From the NCBI GenBank assembly GCA_020629955.1, contig JAHDCI010000029.1, forward strand, positions 1 to 38,963: a stretch of DNA of 38,963 nt, in the 5' to 3' direction. Both the position numbers and the translations under genes were made by a program. Under the pieces are notes generated by a model that was not told the origin of the DNA, did not search any database, and saw only the letters and a program-made list of their open reading frames with translations. Shown here one piece after another: positions 24,772 to 32,488 of the stretch (positions are counted from its first letter, which is position 1; every line of letters begins with the position of its first letter). Source of the DNA: Myxococcota bacterium. Its GTDB lineage: Bacteria; Myxococcota_A; Polyangia; Polyangiales; Houyiibacteriaceae.

Positions 24772-26121
24772 ATGCAATTCATGCCCTCGCTGAAAATCGC
24801 TCGAACAATCGGCGCTTCCCTCTTTCTTCTCGGCGCTGCGCTGGCAGGCTGCGGAGACGATGACCGCGGCCCCACAACGGATGGCGGCCTGAGCGATAGT
24901 GCGGTGGATGCCTTCGCCGATGCGAACGAGCAAGACGGCGGAAGTAGCGATGGCGGTGTTGAAGATGGCGGCACTGGAGATGCCGGCGAAGATGCCTCGC
25001 TCGATGCCCGTCCCGACGCCGAAATGGATTTTCCAGGCTGCGTGCCCGGAATGCCTTTTCGGGTCGCGGAAGGGTTTACCCGAACGCAAGTTCACCCTGC
25101 GGTGGCGCGCGACGGCGATCGAATCTGGGTGGCGTTTACCAGCGCACAGGAGGAAGGATCCGCCCTCGATGTCGGAATGGTCGAACTCCATTGCGATGGC
25201 ACAATCGCCGAGCCCTTTCGCGTCGTCGACGAGATCGCACCGAATGACGGAGACCCCACCCTCGCGGTCTCCGGCGACCATCTTCATATCGTGTGGCAGC
25301 GCGACGCGGGCGAGGGCGTAATGCTCGCCCATCGCATCTACACGACCGAGGGCGAGGTCGTGCTCGGCGATACGAACCTCGAACTTGAACGTAACGGCGT
25401 GATTCATGACGGCACAACCTGGATGCCTTACGTTCTTCCAAGCGACGACGGCGTTGATTTGATCGGGAGCTGGGGCGTCACGGAGGCAAGCGCCTTTCAA
25501 GTCTTCCGCGCCACGATTTCCAGCGCCGGTATCCCCTCCGAAGGCGTCGAAACTTCGTTCACCGAAGGCGAGCAGCAGACCAACCCAATGGGCGTCCGAA
25601 CCACCGACGGTCTCGCGCTCGCGTGGACGCAGGGCGATCCAGAGAGTGCGTATATCCAGGTAGGAGATGCTGACGCGGAAAAGCTGACCGACGCGCCGCG
25701 CAGCAGCACGCCGCACCTCGCCACTTCGGGCGATGCCCTTCTGGCCTCACTTCAGGTTGGGCTGCCACCGACCTCCGAAGTACGCCTGATTCACGTTGGA
25801 GGCGATGTCGCGACCATCGCGACTCGCGGGGCGGTCACCCCATGGCTCGCAACGAACGAATCCGGTGGTGGCGCGGTGCTCTACCTCTCGAATGTCCGCG
25901 GCGTCTTGGCGAGCGCGATGCACGCCCGCCCCTTCCGGTTCGATGGTTCCGAGTTCACCCTCGGGGAGCCTCTCGACCTTCCCGTGATCGACACGGTGCC
26001 CGGGATCTACCGGCCAGCGATCCATCACATTCAGGGCGATATCTATCTCATCGTATGGGCCGAGGGAGACAACCCCGAGTTTGAGATCTGGGCGCGATTT
26101 GTCGAACTCTCCGTCGAGTAG
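24772..26121 (+). CDS. Lipoprotein with Asp/Gly linker and propeller-like domain
   Basis: The product is about 449 residues. Its N-terminus is a lipoprotein signal with lipobox ALAGC (Cys27), followed by a Gly/Asp/Ala linker of the DGGVEDGGTGDAG kind, about 55 residues long. The body has repeated beta-rich units that contain DRIWVAFTSAQEE, DHLHIVWQRDAGE and GLALAWTQGDPES. These look like blades of a sialidase/BNR-type propeller, each with a tryptophan-bearing strand. Catalytic residues of sialidases cannot be identified from the sequence. The frame is open further upstream (GTG 24703), but that part coincides with the terminator hairpin, so I chose ATG 24772; ATG 24781 is an equally possible alternative. 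Its function is unknown. Confidence 0.8.
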   Translation: MQFMPSLKIARTIGASLFLLGAALAGCGDDDRGPTTDGGLSDSAVDAFADANEQDGGSSDGGVEDGGTGDAGEDASLDARPDAEMDFPGCVPGMPFRVAEGFTRTQVHPAVARDGDRIWVAFTSAQEEGSALDVGMVELHCDGTIAEPFRVVDEIAPNDGDPTLAVSGDHLHIVWQRDAGEGVMLAHRIYTTEGEVVLGDTNLELERNGVIHDGTTWMPYVLPSDDGVDLIGSWGVTEASAFQVFRATISSAGIPSEGVETSFTEGEQQTNPMGVRTTDGLALAWTQGDPESAYIQVGDADAEKLTDAPRSSTPHLATSGDALLASLQVGLPPTSEVRLIHVGGDVATIATRGAVTPWLATNESGGGAVLYLSNVRGVLASAMHARPFRFDGSEFTLGEPLDLPVIDTVPGIYRPAIHHIQGDIYLIVWAEGDNPEFEIWARFVELSVE

Positions 26122-26184
26122 GTGGGGCAAAAGAACGATTCACGTTTCCTCTTTGAATCACTCCCCATAGACTGCGTCCCAACG

Positions 26185-26868
26185 ATGATGCGTAGCCTTC
26201 TCCCTACACTCTTGATTTTGGTCTCTGCTCTCACCGGTTGCGGTCGGCGTCTCGACGTTGTGATGCGGCACCCGCTGCAGGTTGGCGTGGTCGATCAACC
26301 AAACACGATCTATCGCGGCGCCCGGCATGCGACGCTGACGCGGCTCGATCCGGAAGCCGTGTGTTTCGCGGTGACGCACGTTCAAGAGCTTCGGGATCAG
26401 GTTCCGGATACACGCCTAGGTCTGCAGCGCATTCAACTGCGCGCGAGCGGAAGCTGGTATCCGGATTCGATGATCTCCAACGAGACGCAGCCCCAAGTCA
26501 CCTCCGAGATCCGAAATGAGCAGGAACGCTACGTCGCAGGCCGTGAACAATATTGCGAGCGACGCGCGACCAACGGCCGCTGCACCCGAACCGGCACGCG
26601 CAACATCTGGCGCAATCGAATGGTCCAGCGCACGTATTATACCTCGAGCTCGAGCGCGGATATCTGCTTTCCGAACGCCGGGCGCGTCGTGCTAAATACC
26701 GACCGGGTGGGCCTTCAGGTTGCTCAAGATCGGTACTACTGGGGACTTGAGAACATCGCCGTCGAGGTGCCGCAACAGCAACAAACGCAGGGCGGCGAGA
26801 GCACCGATGGCGTCGGCGGCGAAACGTCTGGCGGCGCGCCGGGCGGCGGCGAGGTAGCACAGCCCTAA
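26185..26868 (+). CDS. Lipoprotein of unknown function
   Basis: The product is 227 residues from ATG 26185, which opens a lipoprotein signal peptide (lipobox ALTGC, Cys19). The frame is open upstream to 26122, but that stretch has no signal-peptide character. A -10-like TAGACT (26168-26173) lies 11 bases before the start, so a nearly leaderless message is possible. The mature part is rich in Arg and Gln with four cysteines (AVCFAV, QYCER, GRCTR, DICFP) in a beta-rich arrangement, then a low-complexity Gln/Gly tail. No family was recognised. The gene ends just before a terminator and converges on the minus-strand operon. Confidence 0.75.
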   Translation: MMRSLLPTLLILVSALTGCGRRLDVVMRHPLQVGVVDQPNTIYRGARHATLTRLDPEAVCFAVTHVQELRDQVPDTRLGLQRIQLRASGSWYPDSMISNETQPQVTSEIRNEQERYVAGREQYCERRATNGRCTRTGTRNIWRNRMVQRTYYTSSSSADICFPNAGRVVLNTDRVGLQVAQDRYYWGLENIAVEVPQQQQTQGGESTDGVGGETSGGAPGGGEVAQP

Positions 26869-26874
26869 GAGGCC

Positions 26875-26920
26875 GCGGCTTCTACGAACTTCCCCAGCGA
26901 TGGGTGTTCGCAGAAGCCGC
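26875..26920. terminator. Intrinsic terminator between convergent genes
   Basis: GCGGCTTCTACGAAC (26875-26889) and GTTCGCAGAAGCCGC (26906-26920) form a 15-base stem with one mismatch around a 16-base loop. It lies between a plus gene ending at 26868 and a minus gene ending at 26931. There is no long T-run, so termination strength is uncertain. Confidence 0.7.
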
Positions 26921-26930
26921 ACCTTCTTCT

Positions 26931-27395
26931 TCAGTCGAGCTCTCGTCCCGCTCGACTCTTCGCGTCCTCGATCGCCTGACGGACATCGGCCGGGCCCCAC
27001 TCCGAGGCAGCCACTGCGAACGAGATCGCTTCCTCGAGAGAAGAAAGAAACTCAACGTTTTTTCCGAGTGAGAGCAATCGCGTTCCAGAGCGAAGTAGAT
27101 CCGCTGTCACGCCTTCACCATCGATGTATAAGCCAACCGCGGGCTTCGAGTTCCGCAGGGAGTCGGCGATCGCGGTCGTCTGACGCTTGCGAAGCGCAGC
27201 GTCGGTCATGGGTGCGTTCGCGTCGATGATTCCGAGATAGCAGGAGGCGTGACGCATCGCTCCCTTTGCCATGCTCGCCTCGACCTGATCCAGGAACTCG
27301 GCGGTGACGGGTCCGCTTCGGTACTGAACGTAGAGTTCTCGAAAGTCGAGAATGATGTTCCCAGGCGACCTTGCCACGGTGCGTCCGGGGATCAT
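26931..27395 (-). CDS. Small alpha/beta protein, unknown (STAS-like?)
   Basis: The product is 154 residues. It starts directly with ATG overlapping the murB stop (ATGA), so it is translationally coupled. Alternating strands and helices (NIILDFRELYVQY, CYLGIIDANAPMTD, AVGLYIDGEGVTADLLRSGT, VEFLSSLEEAISFAVAAS) suggest a compact alpha/beta fold. The pattern of a short strand, an Asp-containing turn and then helices recalls STAS/SpoIIAA-like single-domain proteins, but I see no conserved phosphorylation motif and cannot assign the family. It is the last gene of the MoxR-murB operon and ends close to a terminator. Confidence 0.75.
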   Translation of the reverse strand: MIPGRTVARSPGNIILDFRELYVQYRSGPVTAEFLDQVEASMAKGAMRHASCYLGIIDANAPMTDAALRKRQTTAIADSLRNSKPAVGLYIDGEGVTADLLRSGTRLLSLGKNVEFLSSLEEAISFAVAASEWGPADVRQAIEDAKSRAGRELD

Positions 27396-28450
27396 CGCTC
27401 TCCCCTCAAAATCCGTGGCTCTCGCTCCAATGTCACCCCGGTGTGGGCACGGACACCCTCCACGATCTCCTCTGCAAAACTCAAAAGCTCCCTCGAGCTA
27501 GCGCCGCCATGGTGAATCAACGCGAGCGCGTGCTTCGGACTGATCCCAATGGCGCCACGTCGCTCATCTTTGCGGAATCCCGCGCGTTCGATCAGCCACG
27601 CGGCAGCGATCTTCACACGCCCATCCGGCATCTCCCATGAGGGGACTTCTTTCGAAGTAGCGACCCAGCCCTGGGAAAGAGCCTTTTCTCGAACTTCTTC
27701 GGCGAGCGAGGCAGAAACGATCGGATTGGTGAAAAAGCTCCCGGCACTCCGGCGCAGGGGGTCAGCAGCATCGTAAACCATCGAGCGCGCTCTTCTGACG
27801 CGCAGCACAGCCTTCCGAATCTCGGCGAGCGGCGAGCCATCCTCGACTTCTTTCGCAAGACTTGGGTACCGAACCGTGCCGGTCTCCGCGGGCGTCAGCG
27901 CAAAGACGACTTCACTCACGAGGAACTCACCGAGCCGGCGCTTAAAGAAACTGTCGCGATAGGCGAATCCACATTCCTCATTCGAGAAGACCCGGCGAGC
28001 CCCGGACTTCCGTTCGAAAGCGACCACCTGGGTAATCGTCTCCGCCACCTCTTGTCCATAAGCTCCGATATTTTGGATCGGACTCGCGCCGACAAGACCA
28101 GGAATGCCGGAGAGACATTCGACCCCAGCGAGTCCCGCGCTTACGCTCCATTGGACAAACTCGTCCCAGGGTTCGCCCGCTTTGACTCGGACGCTGCGTG
28201 TACCTTCTCGCGCGATTCCGCGGGTCGCGACCTGAAGCACCAAACCGCGCACGCCATCGTCCGGAACGATCGTATTCGAGCCGCCACCAAGCACCGCGAG
28301 CGGGAGCTCTTTTGCTTCCGCATAAGCGATGCCCTCAAGCAGCTCGGAATCGGTCCGCGCTTCGAGAAACGCATCCGCTGAGCCGCCGAGGCCCAGCGTC
28401 GTACGCGGCGCCAGAGGCTCGTCGACACGGACCTCGAGCGAAGCGCTCAC
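27392..28450 (-). CDS. murB: UDP-N-acetylmuramate dehydrogenase
   Basis: MurB reduces UDP-GlcNAc-enolpyruvate to UDP-MurNAc with NADPH and FAD, a committed step of peptidoglycan synthesis. The 352-residue product has the FAD-binding LGGGSNT (54-60), SGIPGLVGASPIQNIGAYGQE near 114, YRDSFFK (164-170) and the catalytic SAGSFFTNP (Ser238). The YRDS stretch and longer C-terminal domain fit type I, the Escherichia coli form. The start is GTG 28450, overlapping the stop of the AAA+ gene (GTGA), so murB is translated by coupling with it. This operon position is unusual: murB is typically in the mur/fts cluster in many bacteria. Overlaps at both ends make co-regulation with the MoxR system almost certain. 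Confidence 0.96.
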   Translation of the reverse strand: MSASLEVRVDEPLAPRTTLGLGGSADAFLEARTDSELLEGIAYAEAKELPLAVLGGGSNTIVPDDGVRGLVLQVATRGIAREGTRSVRVKAGEPWDEFVQWSVSAGLAGVECLSGIPGLVGASPIQNIGAYGQEVAETITQVVAFERKSGARRVFSNEECGFAYRDSFFKRRLGEFLVSEVVFALTPAETGTVRYPSLAKEVEDGSPLAEIRKAVLRVRRARSMVYDAADPLRRSAGSFFTNPIVSASLAEEVREKALSQGWVATSKEVPSWEMPDGRVKIAAAWLIERAGFRKDERRGAIGISPKHALALIHHGGASSRELLSFAEEIVEGVRAHTGVTLEREPRILRGER

Positions 28451-29613
28451 GGAGAGAACTTACCGCTCTGGAAGACGTGTCCGAGGAGCTGGTCGACGCG
28501 CGCAAGCGCTTGCTGCGCAGGCTGCGTGCCAATCGCTTGAAGGGCCGCCTTGATCTCGTTGAGGGCCTTCAGATGGCTAAAGAGCTGGATATCGCTCATC
28601 GGACGGTCGCTGCTGAGCAGGTCGCGAATGCGGTTGATCTCCGCGATGAGCGAGTCGAGCCCGACATCGATCGCCCCCGAGCGGCGCGCTTCGGGGTGTT
28701 CTCGGTACCAAGCCTCAAGCACCGGCCCGACGACCCCTTCAAGGATCTCCGCCTGGTCGAGATTGTTCCAGGTATGGCGCAGGATGAAGAAGTCGCTCGG
28801 ATCGGGCTGCGGTCTTCCATCCAGGAGCGCGCTCGCTGCGAAGAGTTTCAGCATCTTGATCGCGCGACGATCCGAGACGCTGACGCCTTCCGCACGGATC
28901 TGGAAAACGAGCCCTTTGTACGCGGCGAGGAACTCGTCCGAGAAACGCATTCGAGGCGCGAAATTCGCGTGAACCTGATGAAGCTCCTGGCTGTGAAGCA
29001 CCGGCTGCATCGCCTGGTACTGACCGCTGATCTTCGAGACCTCATGATTGATGCCCTTGAGGAGCAGGTCATGGAAGTGATAGCTGTCGAGGTTTTCGCT
29101 TCGGACGCGCAGCAAGAATCGGTCGAAGACGGCCATCAAGTCTTCGTCATTCGGAATCTCATTCGAAGCCCCAAACGCACTGATCAGCGGCACCTTCACG
29201 ACCTGACCACCGACGGTGTAGACGCGCTCATTCAACACGCTGAGGAGCGAGTTCAAAATCGCCGAGTTCGCCTTAAAGACTTCATCGAGGAAAACAATCT
29301 CCGCTTCAGGAAGCATCGATTCTGTGCGGCGCGTGTATTGACCGCCGCGGAAGGCTTGGATGTCGATCGGACCGAAGATCTCGTTCGGCTCTGTGAAACG
29401 CGTGAGTAGGTACTCGAAATACTGGGCCTGGATGAGCTTCGAGAAGAGCCGGATAAGAGCGGACTTCGCCGTACCGGGAGGTCCGATCAACACCATATGC
29501 TCCCCCGCGAGAGCGGCGATGAGCATAAGCCGAACCGTCTCGGATTTACCGAGAAAGGTCGACTCGAGTTGGTGGGCGACGTGCTGAAGTTTGGGGGCGA
29601 TGGGGTTTTGCAT
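28447..29613 (-). CDS. MoxR/RavA-like AAA+ ATPase
   Basis: The 388-residue product is a MoxR-family AAA+ ATPase. Walker A is GPPGTAKS (44-51), Walker B is IVFLDEVF (106-113), the sensor-1 region is FGASNEIPND, and FDRFLLR follows as the arginine-finger region. The FTEPNEIFGPIDIQAFRGGQ insertion and LPEAEIVFLDE are characteristic of the RavA subgroup. MoxR proteins are chaperone-like ATPases that normally act with a VWA-domain partner, such as ViaA for RavA. No VWA gene is adjacent here; instead two large unknown proteins are encoded upstream and murB downstream. The gap to the upstream gene is 58 bases. No ribosome site is evident at ATG 29613. The C-terminal part (300-388) is helical. Confidence 0.92.
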   Translation of the reverse strand: MQNPIAPKLQHVAHQLESTFLGKSETVRLMLIAALAGEHMVLIGPPGTAKSALIRLFSKLIQAQYFEYLLTRFTEPNEIFGPIDIQAFRGGQYTRRTESMLPEAEIVFLDEVFKANSAILNSLLSVLNERVYTVGGQVVKVPLISAFGASNEIPNDEDLMAVFDRFLLRVRSENLDSYHFHDLLLKGINHEVSKISGQYQAMQPVLHSQELHQVHANFAPRMRFSDEFLAAYKGLVFQIRAEGVSVSDRRAIKMLKLFAASALLDGRPQPDPSDFFILRHTWNNLDQAEILEGVVGPVLEAWYREHPEARRSGAIDVGLDSLIAEINRIRDLLSSDRPMSDIQLFSHLKALNEIKAALQAIGTQPAQQALARVDQLLGHVFQSGKFSP

Positions 29614-29671
29614 GGATCGAAATCAGGGAGCGAAAACTAGAGGCGTCCGAGAACGCAGAAGACGGGAAAGA

Positions 29672-30793
29672 TTATGACGCGAGCGAGAAATCCTGGGCGC
29701 GCTCAAAGAGAGAATTGGCGAACTGAAAAGCATCTTCCCCGGCATGATGTCGGAGAAACTGAGCCCGCTCAGCGACCCGTGAGAGGTCTGCGGCCTCAAG
29801 TGAAAAGCGATGTGCGAGGTGACCGCCGAGGCGGACATGCTCGTACGCCGCAGGAAGAACCGCAGCGTAAAGTTCTTCGTCGCCAACATCCGGCTCCGAA
29901 GGCGGCTGCGTTCCCGCTCGCTCATCGATGACCTCGAGCAGCTGGAGCTCGGCGACAAAAAGGAGCGCAACAAAAAGAAACTGCGGACCCGGATCGAGCG
30001 CGGAGAGTTTGCGAAGCGCAGCGCCCAGAGTCTTCCGGAGCGGACCGAGCCCCTGTTCGACGAGGGTCCGGACAAGACCCGCACGAACCCCGCCATCCGA
30101 AATCGCGCAGAGGAAGGCACGTCCAAACGCGGGCGTCAGCTCACGCTCGCCTGCAAGCACCCACTCACTGAAGGGAGAGCGCGAAATGAGCGCGTCGCAG
30201 AGCTTCGCGACTGGAACCTCGTCAACGCCCGCCATTAAGGTTTCAAAGCCCTTCAACGAATGCTGCTGCTTCACGAAGCGTACCGCAGGGAGCGCGGTCA
30301 CGTTCGCGGGCGGCTTTCGCCCGTAGAAGCGATAGGTATAGGCCCAGTTCTTCACCACCGTGTCGCGACGTTGCCCTCCGAGAGCTCGCTCGATGGCGAT
30401 ATGCCGAGAAAGCACGGTCGCGCGAGATTGGGGTTGCGGAATCGCGGCGACCAGCCCTTCGACCTCTTTGGCGATCTTTGGCATCGCACCGCGCGCAAGA
30501 GCGCGGTCGAGCTTCGGATCGGTCAACATAAAAAGGTTATGAAGCGCCATCCACGTCGCGCTGAGACCGACATCCGGCACGAAGAGCGATTCCACCGGCG
30601 CGATTCGATTCATTTCGCGGAGAAGCGCGTCGTTCAGTGCGGCCGCGCGCACGGGATCGGAAGGGGTTCCATGCGAAAAGTGCTCGAGGAACGCCGCGCG
30701 GAGCGGTTTGTGCGTTCGCGCCTCTCCCCCGAGATGCAACGGACAGACGAAGTCATCCGCGAACCGTTCGAAGAGTGCGTGGACCTTACTCAT
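29672..30793 (-). CDS. Unknown protein of the MoxR operon
   Basis: The product is 373 residues, starting at ATG 30793 with GGAGAG about six bases upstream. It is mostly helical, soluble and shows no signal peptide or membrane segment. It has no catalytic motif that I recognise. Conserved-looking elements are SATWMALHNLFMLTDPKLD near 78 and a Leu-rich stretch (QFLFVALLFVAELQLLEVID) near 290, which may be a buried helix. It lies between a 499-residue unknown protein and the MoxR-type ATPase on one strand with gaps of 40 and 58 bases, so it is very probably a dedicated component of the same system. Possible relation to accessory proteins of MoxR-vWA ternary systems is a guess. Confidence 0.75.
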   Translation of the reverse strand: MSKVHALFERFADDFVCPLHLGGEARTHKPLRAAFLEHFSHGTPSDPVRAAALNDALLREMNRIAPVESLFVPDVGLSATWMALHNLFMLTDPKLDRALARGAMPKIAKEVEGLVAAIPQPQSRATVLSRHIAIERALGGQRRDTVVKNWAYTYRFYGRKPPANVTALPAVRFVKQQHSLKGFETLMAGVDEVPVAKLCDALISRSPFSEWVLAGERELTPAFGRAFLCAISDGGVRAGLVRTLVEQGLGPLRKTLGAALRKLSALDPGPQFLFVALLFVAELQLLEVIDERAGTQPPSEPDVGDEELYAAVLPAAYEHVRLGGHLAHRFSLEAADLSRVAERAQFLRHHAGEDAFQFANSLFERAQDFSLAS

Positions 30794-30833
30794 ACGTTCT
30801 CTCCGAAACGCGAGAGATCATCGGGCCGGGCTC

Positions 30834-32333
30834 TCACCCTTCGCCCTCCCCATCCGGCAGGCCCCACATGGGGAAACGCGTAGGAGAGTCGTAGGCGAGC
30901 AAAGGCAAATCCGCGGTTTCGATGCGGAGCGGTTCCGCCTGAACGCTCGAAGCCCGGCTCTCTCGAAGCGCACTTCGAGAAGCGGGGCCAAACGCCGATT
31001 CCGGAACCGCCGTCGGCACGGCACTCGCCCCCTGCGGGTGCGGGTGGAAAAAGATGTGCGCTCCCTGCACGGACACGAGCTCTTCGAGTACGCCCGGAGC
31101 CACCGCTGGGACGAGCTTAAGACCGGAGGGGATATAGATGCGATTGGCCACTTCGGAGAAGAATGTTCCGAGCGGGACGCCCTCAATGCCGGTTCGATCG
31201 AGCAGGTAGAAATAGTCTTCGGTTGCGGCGATCTGGAGCGAGGCAAGGACCCGCGGAGGAAGGGCATAAAGCATCCGTCCCAGCCAGTCGCTCTTGGCAC
31301 GGGGCACCGCACTCGCGATCACCGCGCGCCACGGATCCGAGGAATACGTGAGCTTGAGCGGCAAACGCATCGCCCAGGTCTCGTCGCGACCGGCTCCCGT
31401 CGCCGCCAACGTCGGATCGTCGATACCGACCGATGTCCGCACGAGGGAACGAACGGGCGCAAACGGCGGAATCGGCGAAGCCACCAGAACTTCCCCGCTG
31501 CCGAGGAACAGATGGAGAGCGTCGTCGGGAAAAATCGATGCACAGGATTCGAGCGCGATTGGATGGCGATATCCACGCTCGACCGCAACGGTCTTTCCAA
31601 AGGGCTCAAAGACGTGAACCCCCGGGAGCGAAGCGAGAAGACGAGCAACGCGCGCCGGCGCTTCGCTGATATCGAAGAGATGCAAACGCCGCGGCTTATC
31701 GTCGAAGGCGCTGCTCGGGGGCCATTCGGCAAGCGCCGCACGTGCCTCGATCTGCCAGCGAAAAAGGTACGTCAGAATCGCTCCACCGATGCCGAGTTCA
31801 GCAGAGGCCCACAGCTTCGGCGGCGTCTCATCTTCGTCGACCGGCCGTCGATAGGGCTGAAGCTTAAACACCAGTTCACGGAACGCGATCTCGCGTTCGT
31901 ACGCATAAGGCTGCTGAAACGTGTCGTGGTAGAGCACGACGTCACCGCGCGCGTCGAGAAGCTGGCGAACATCGTAACCGAGCGGCGAAACGCTATCGCG
32001 ATACTTCACGAAGTGTCGCGACGTTCCGGTAAAGACCAAACCGCCTGCAAGCTTCGCTACGCCGGCGATGCGATCCATCCGGTACGACGACTCTGCCGTG
32101 AGCGTCAAAAGTAACTCTTTGGTATTCAGCGGCGTGCGGAGCTGCCGAATCGTCAGCGTCGGCAGAATCTCGTCGAGGCTCCCTTCGTCGCCGTAGGCGC
32201 GAAGGAAAGCGACCAGGCGGTCGAGACTCGGAAAGAGCACGGCTCCGAGCTGGCCAAGCACGACGCCGCGTGCGTCCGGGGAAACCCCGGGAGTTCGATA
32301 TCGGGTCTGGTGGAGCGCAGCTCTCTCAAGCAC
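30834..32333 (-). CDS. Unknown large protein, first gene of the MoxR operon
   Basis: The product is about 499 residues, starting at GTG 32333 with an AAGGGG about 12 bases upstream; the frame is open 61 codons further, over the divergent promoter region, so the start is provisional. The sequence is mixed alpha/beta and soluble, with many short beta strands. There is a His-rich spot near the C-terminus (GAHIFFHPHPQG) and a Trp/Arg-rich middle. I found no ATPase, protease or VWA signature. Beta-strand-rich, repetitive phrases (LHLFLGSGEVLVASPIPP, LHLFDISEAP) are compatible with a degenerate beta-propeller or accessory domain. Its position as first gene of an operon with a MoxR ATPase suggests a substrate-recognition or scaffold role, which is inference only. 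Confidence 0.65.
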   Translation of the reverse strand: MLERAALHQTRYRTPGVSPDARGVVLGQLGAVLFPSLDRLVAFLRAYGDEGSLDEILPTLTIRQLRTPLNTKELLLTLTAESSYRMDRIAGVAKLAGGLVFTGTSRHFVKYRDSVSPLGYDVRQLLDARGDVVLYHDTFQQPYAYEREIAFRELVFKLQPYRRPVDEDETPPKLWASAELGIGGAILTYLFRWQIEARAALAEWPPSSAFDDKPRRLHLFDISEAPARVARLLASLPGVHVFEPFGKTVAVERGYRHPIALESCASIFPDDALHLFLGSGEVLVASPIPPFAPVRSLVRTSVGIDDPTLAATGAGRDETWAMRLPLKLTYSSDPWRAVIASAVPRAKSDWLGRMLYALPPRVLASLQIAATEDYFYLLDRTGIEGVPLGTFFSEVANRIYIPSGLKLVPAVAPGVLEELVSVQGAHIFFHPHPQGASAVPTAVPESAFGPASRSALRESRASSVQAEPLRIETADLPLLAYDSPTRFPMWGLPDGEGEG

Positions 32334-32488
32334 GACCGCAAGGTACCCCTTTGTGAATCGTGAAATCCACCCGCTTGAGAAAAAACTGTCTCTTTCCCGA
32401 CTTCTACGGGCGGACCGACCATTCGCGAAATCGGAACGGGCCCTCGCTCGGAATAGCGGGTCTTGCAGGACTCGTTGGAAATTTGCCG
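32334..32488. other. Divergent promoter region
   Basis: These 155 bases lie between the first gene of the MoxR operon (minus) and the lytic transglycosylase gene (plus). They should hold promoters for both. No convincing hexamer pair was found, but the segment is lower in G+C than its neighbours. The true start of the minus-strand gene may lie inside it. Confidence 0.4.
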
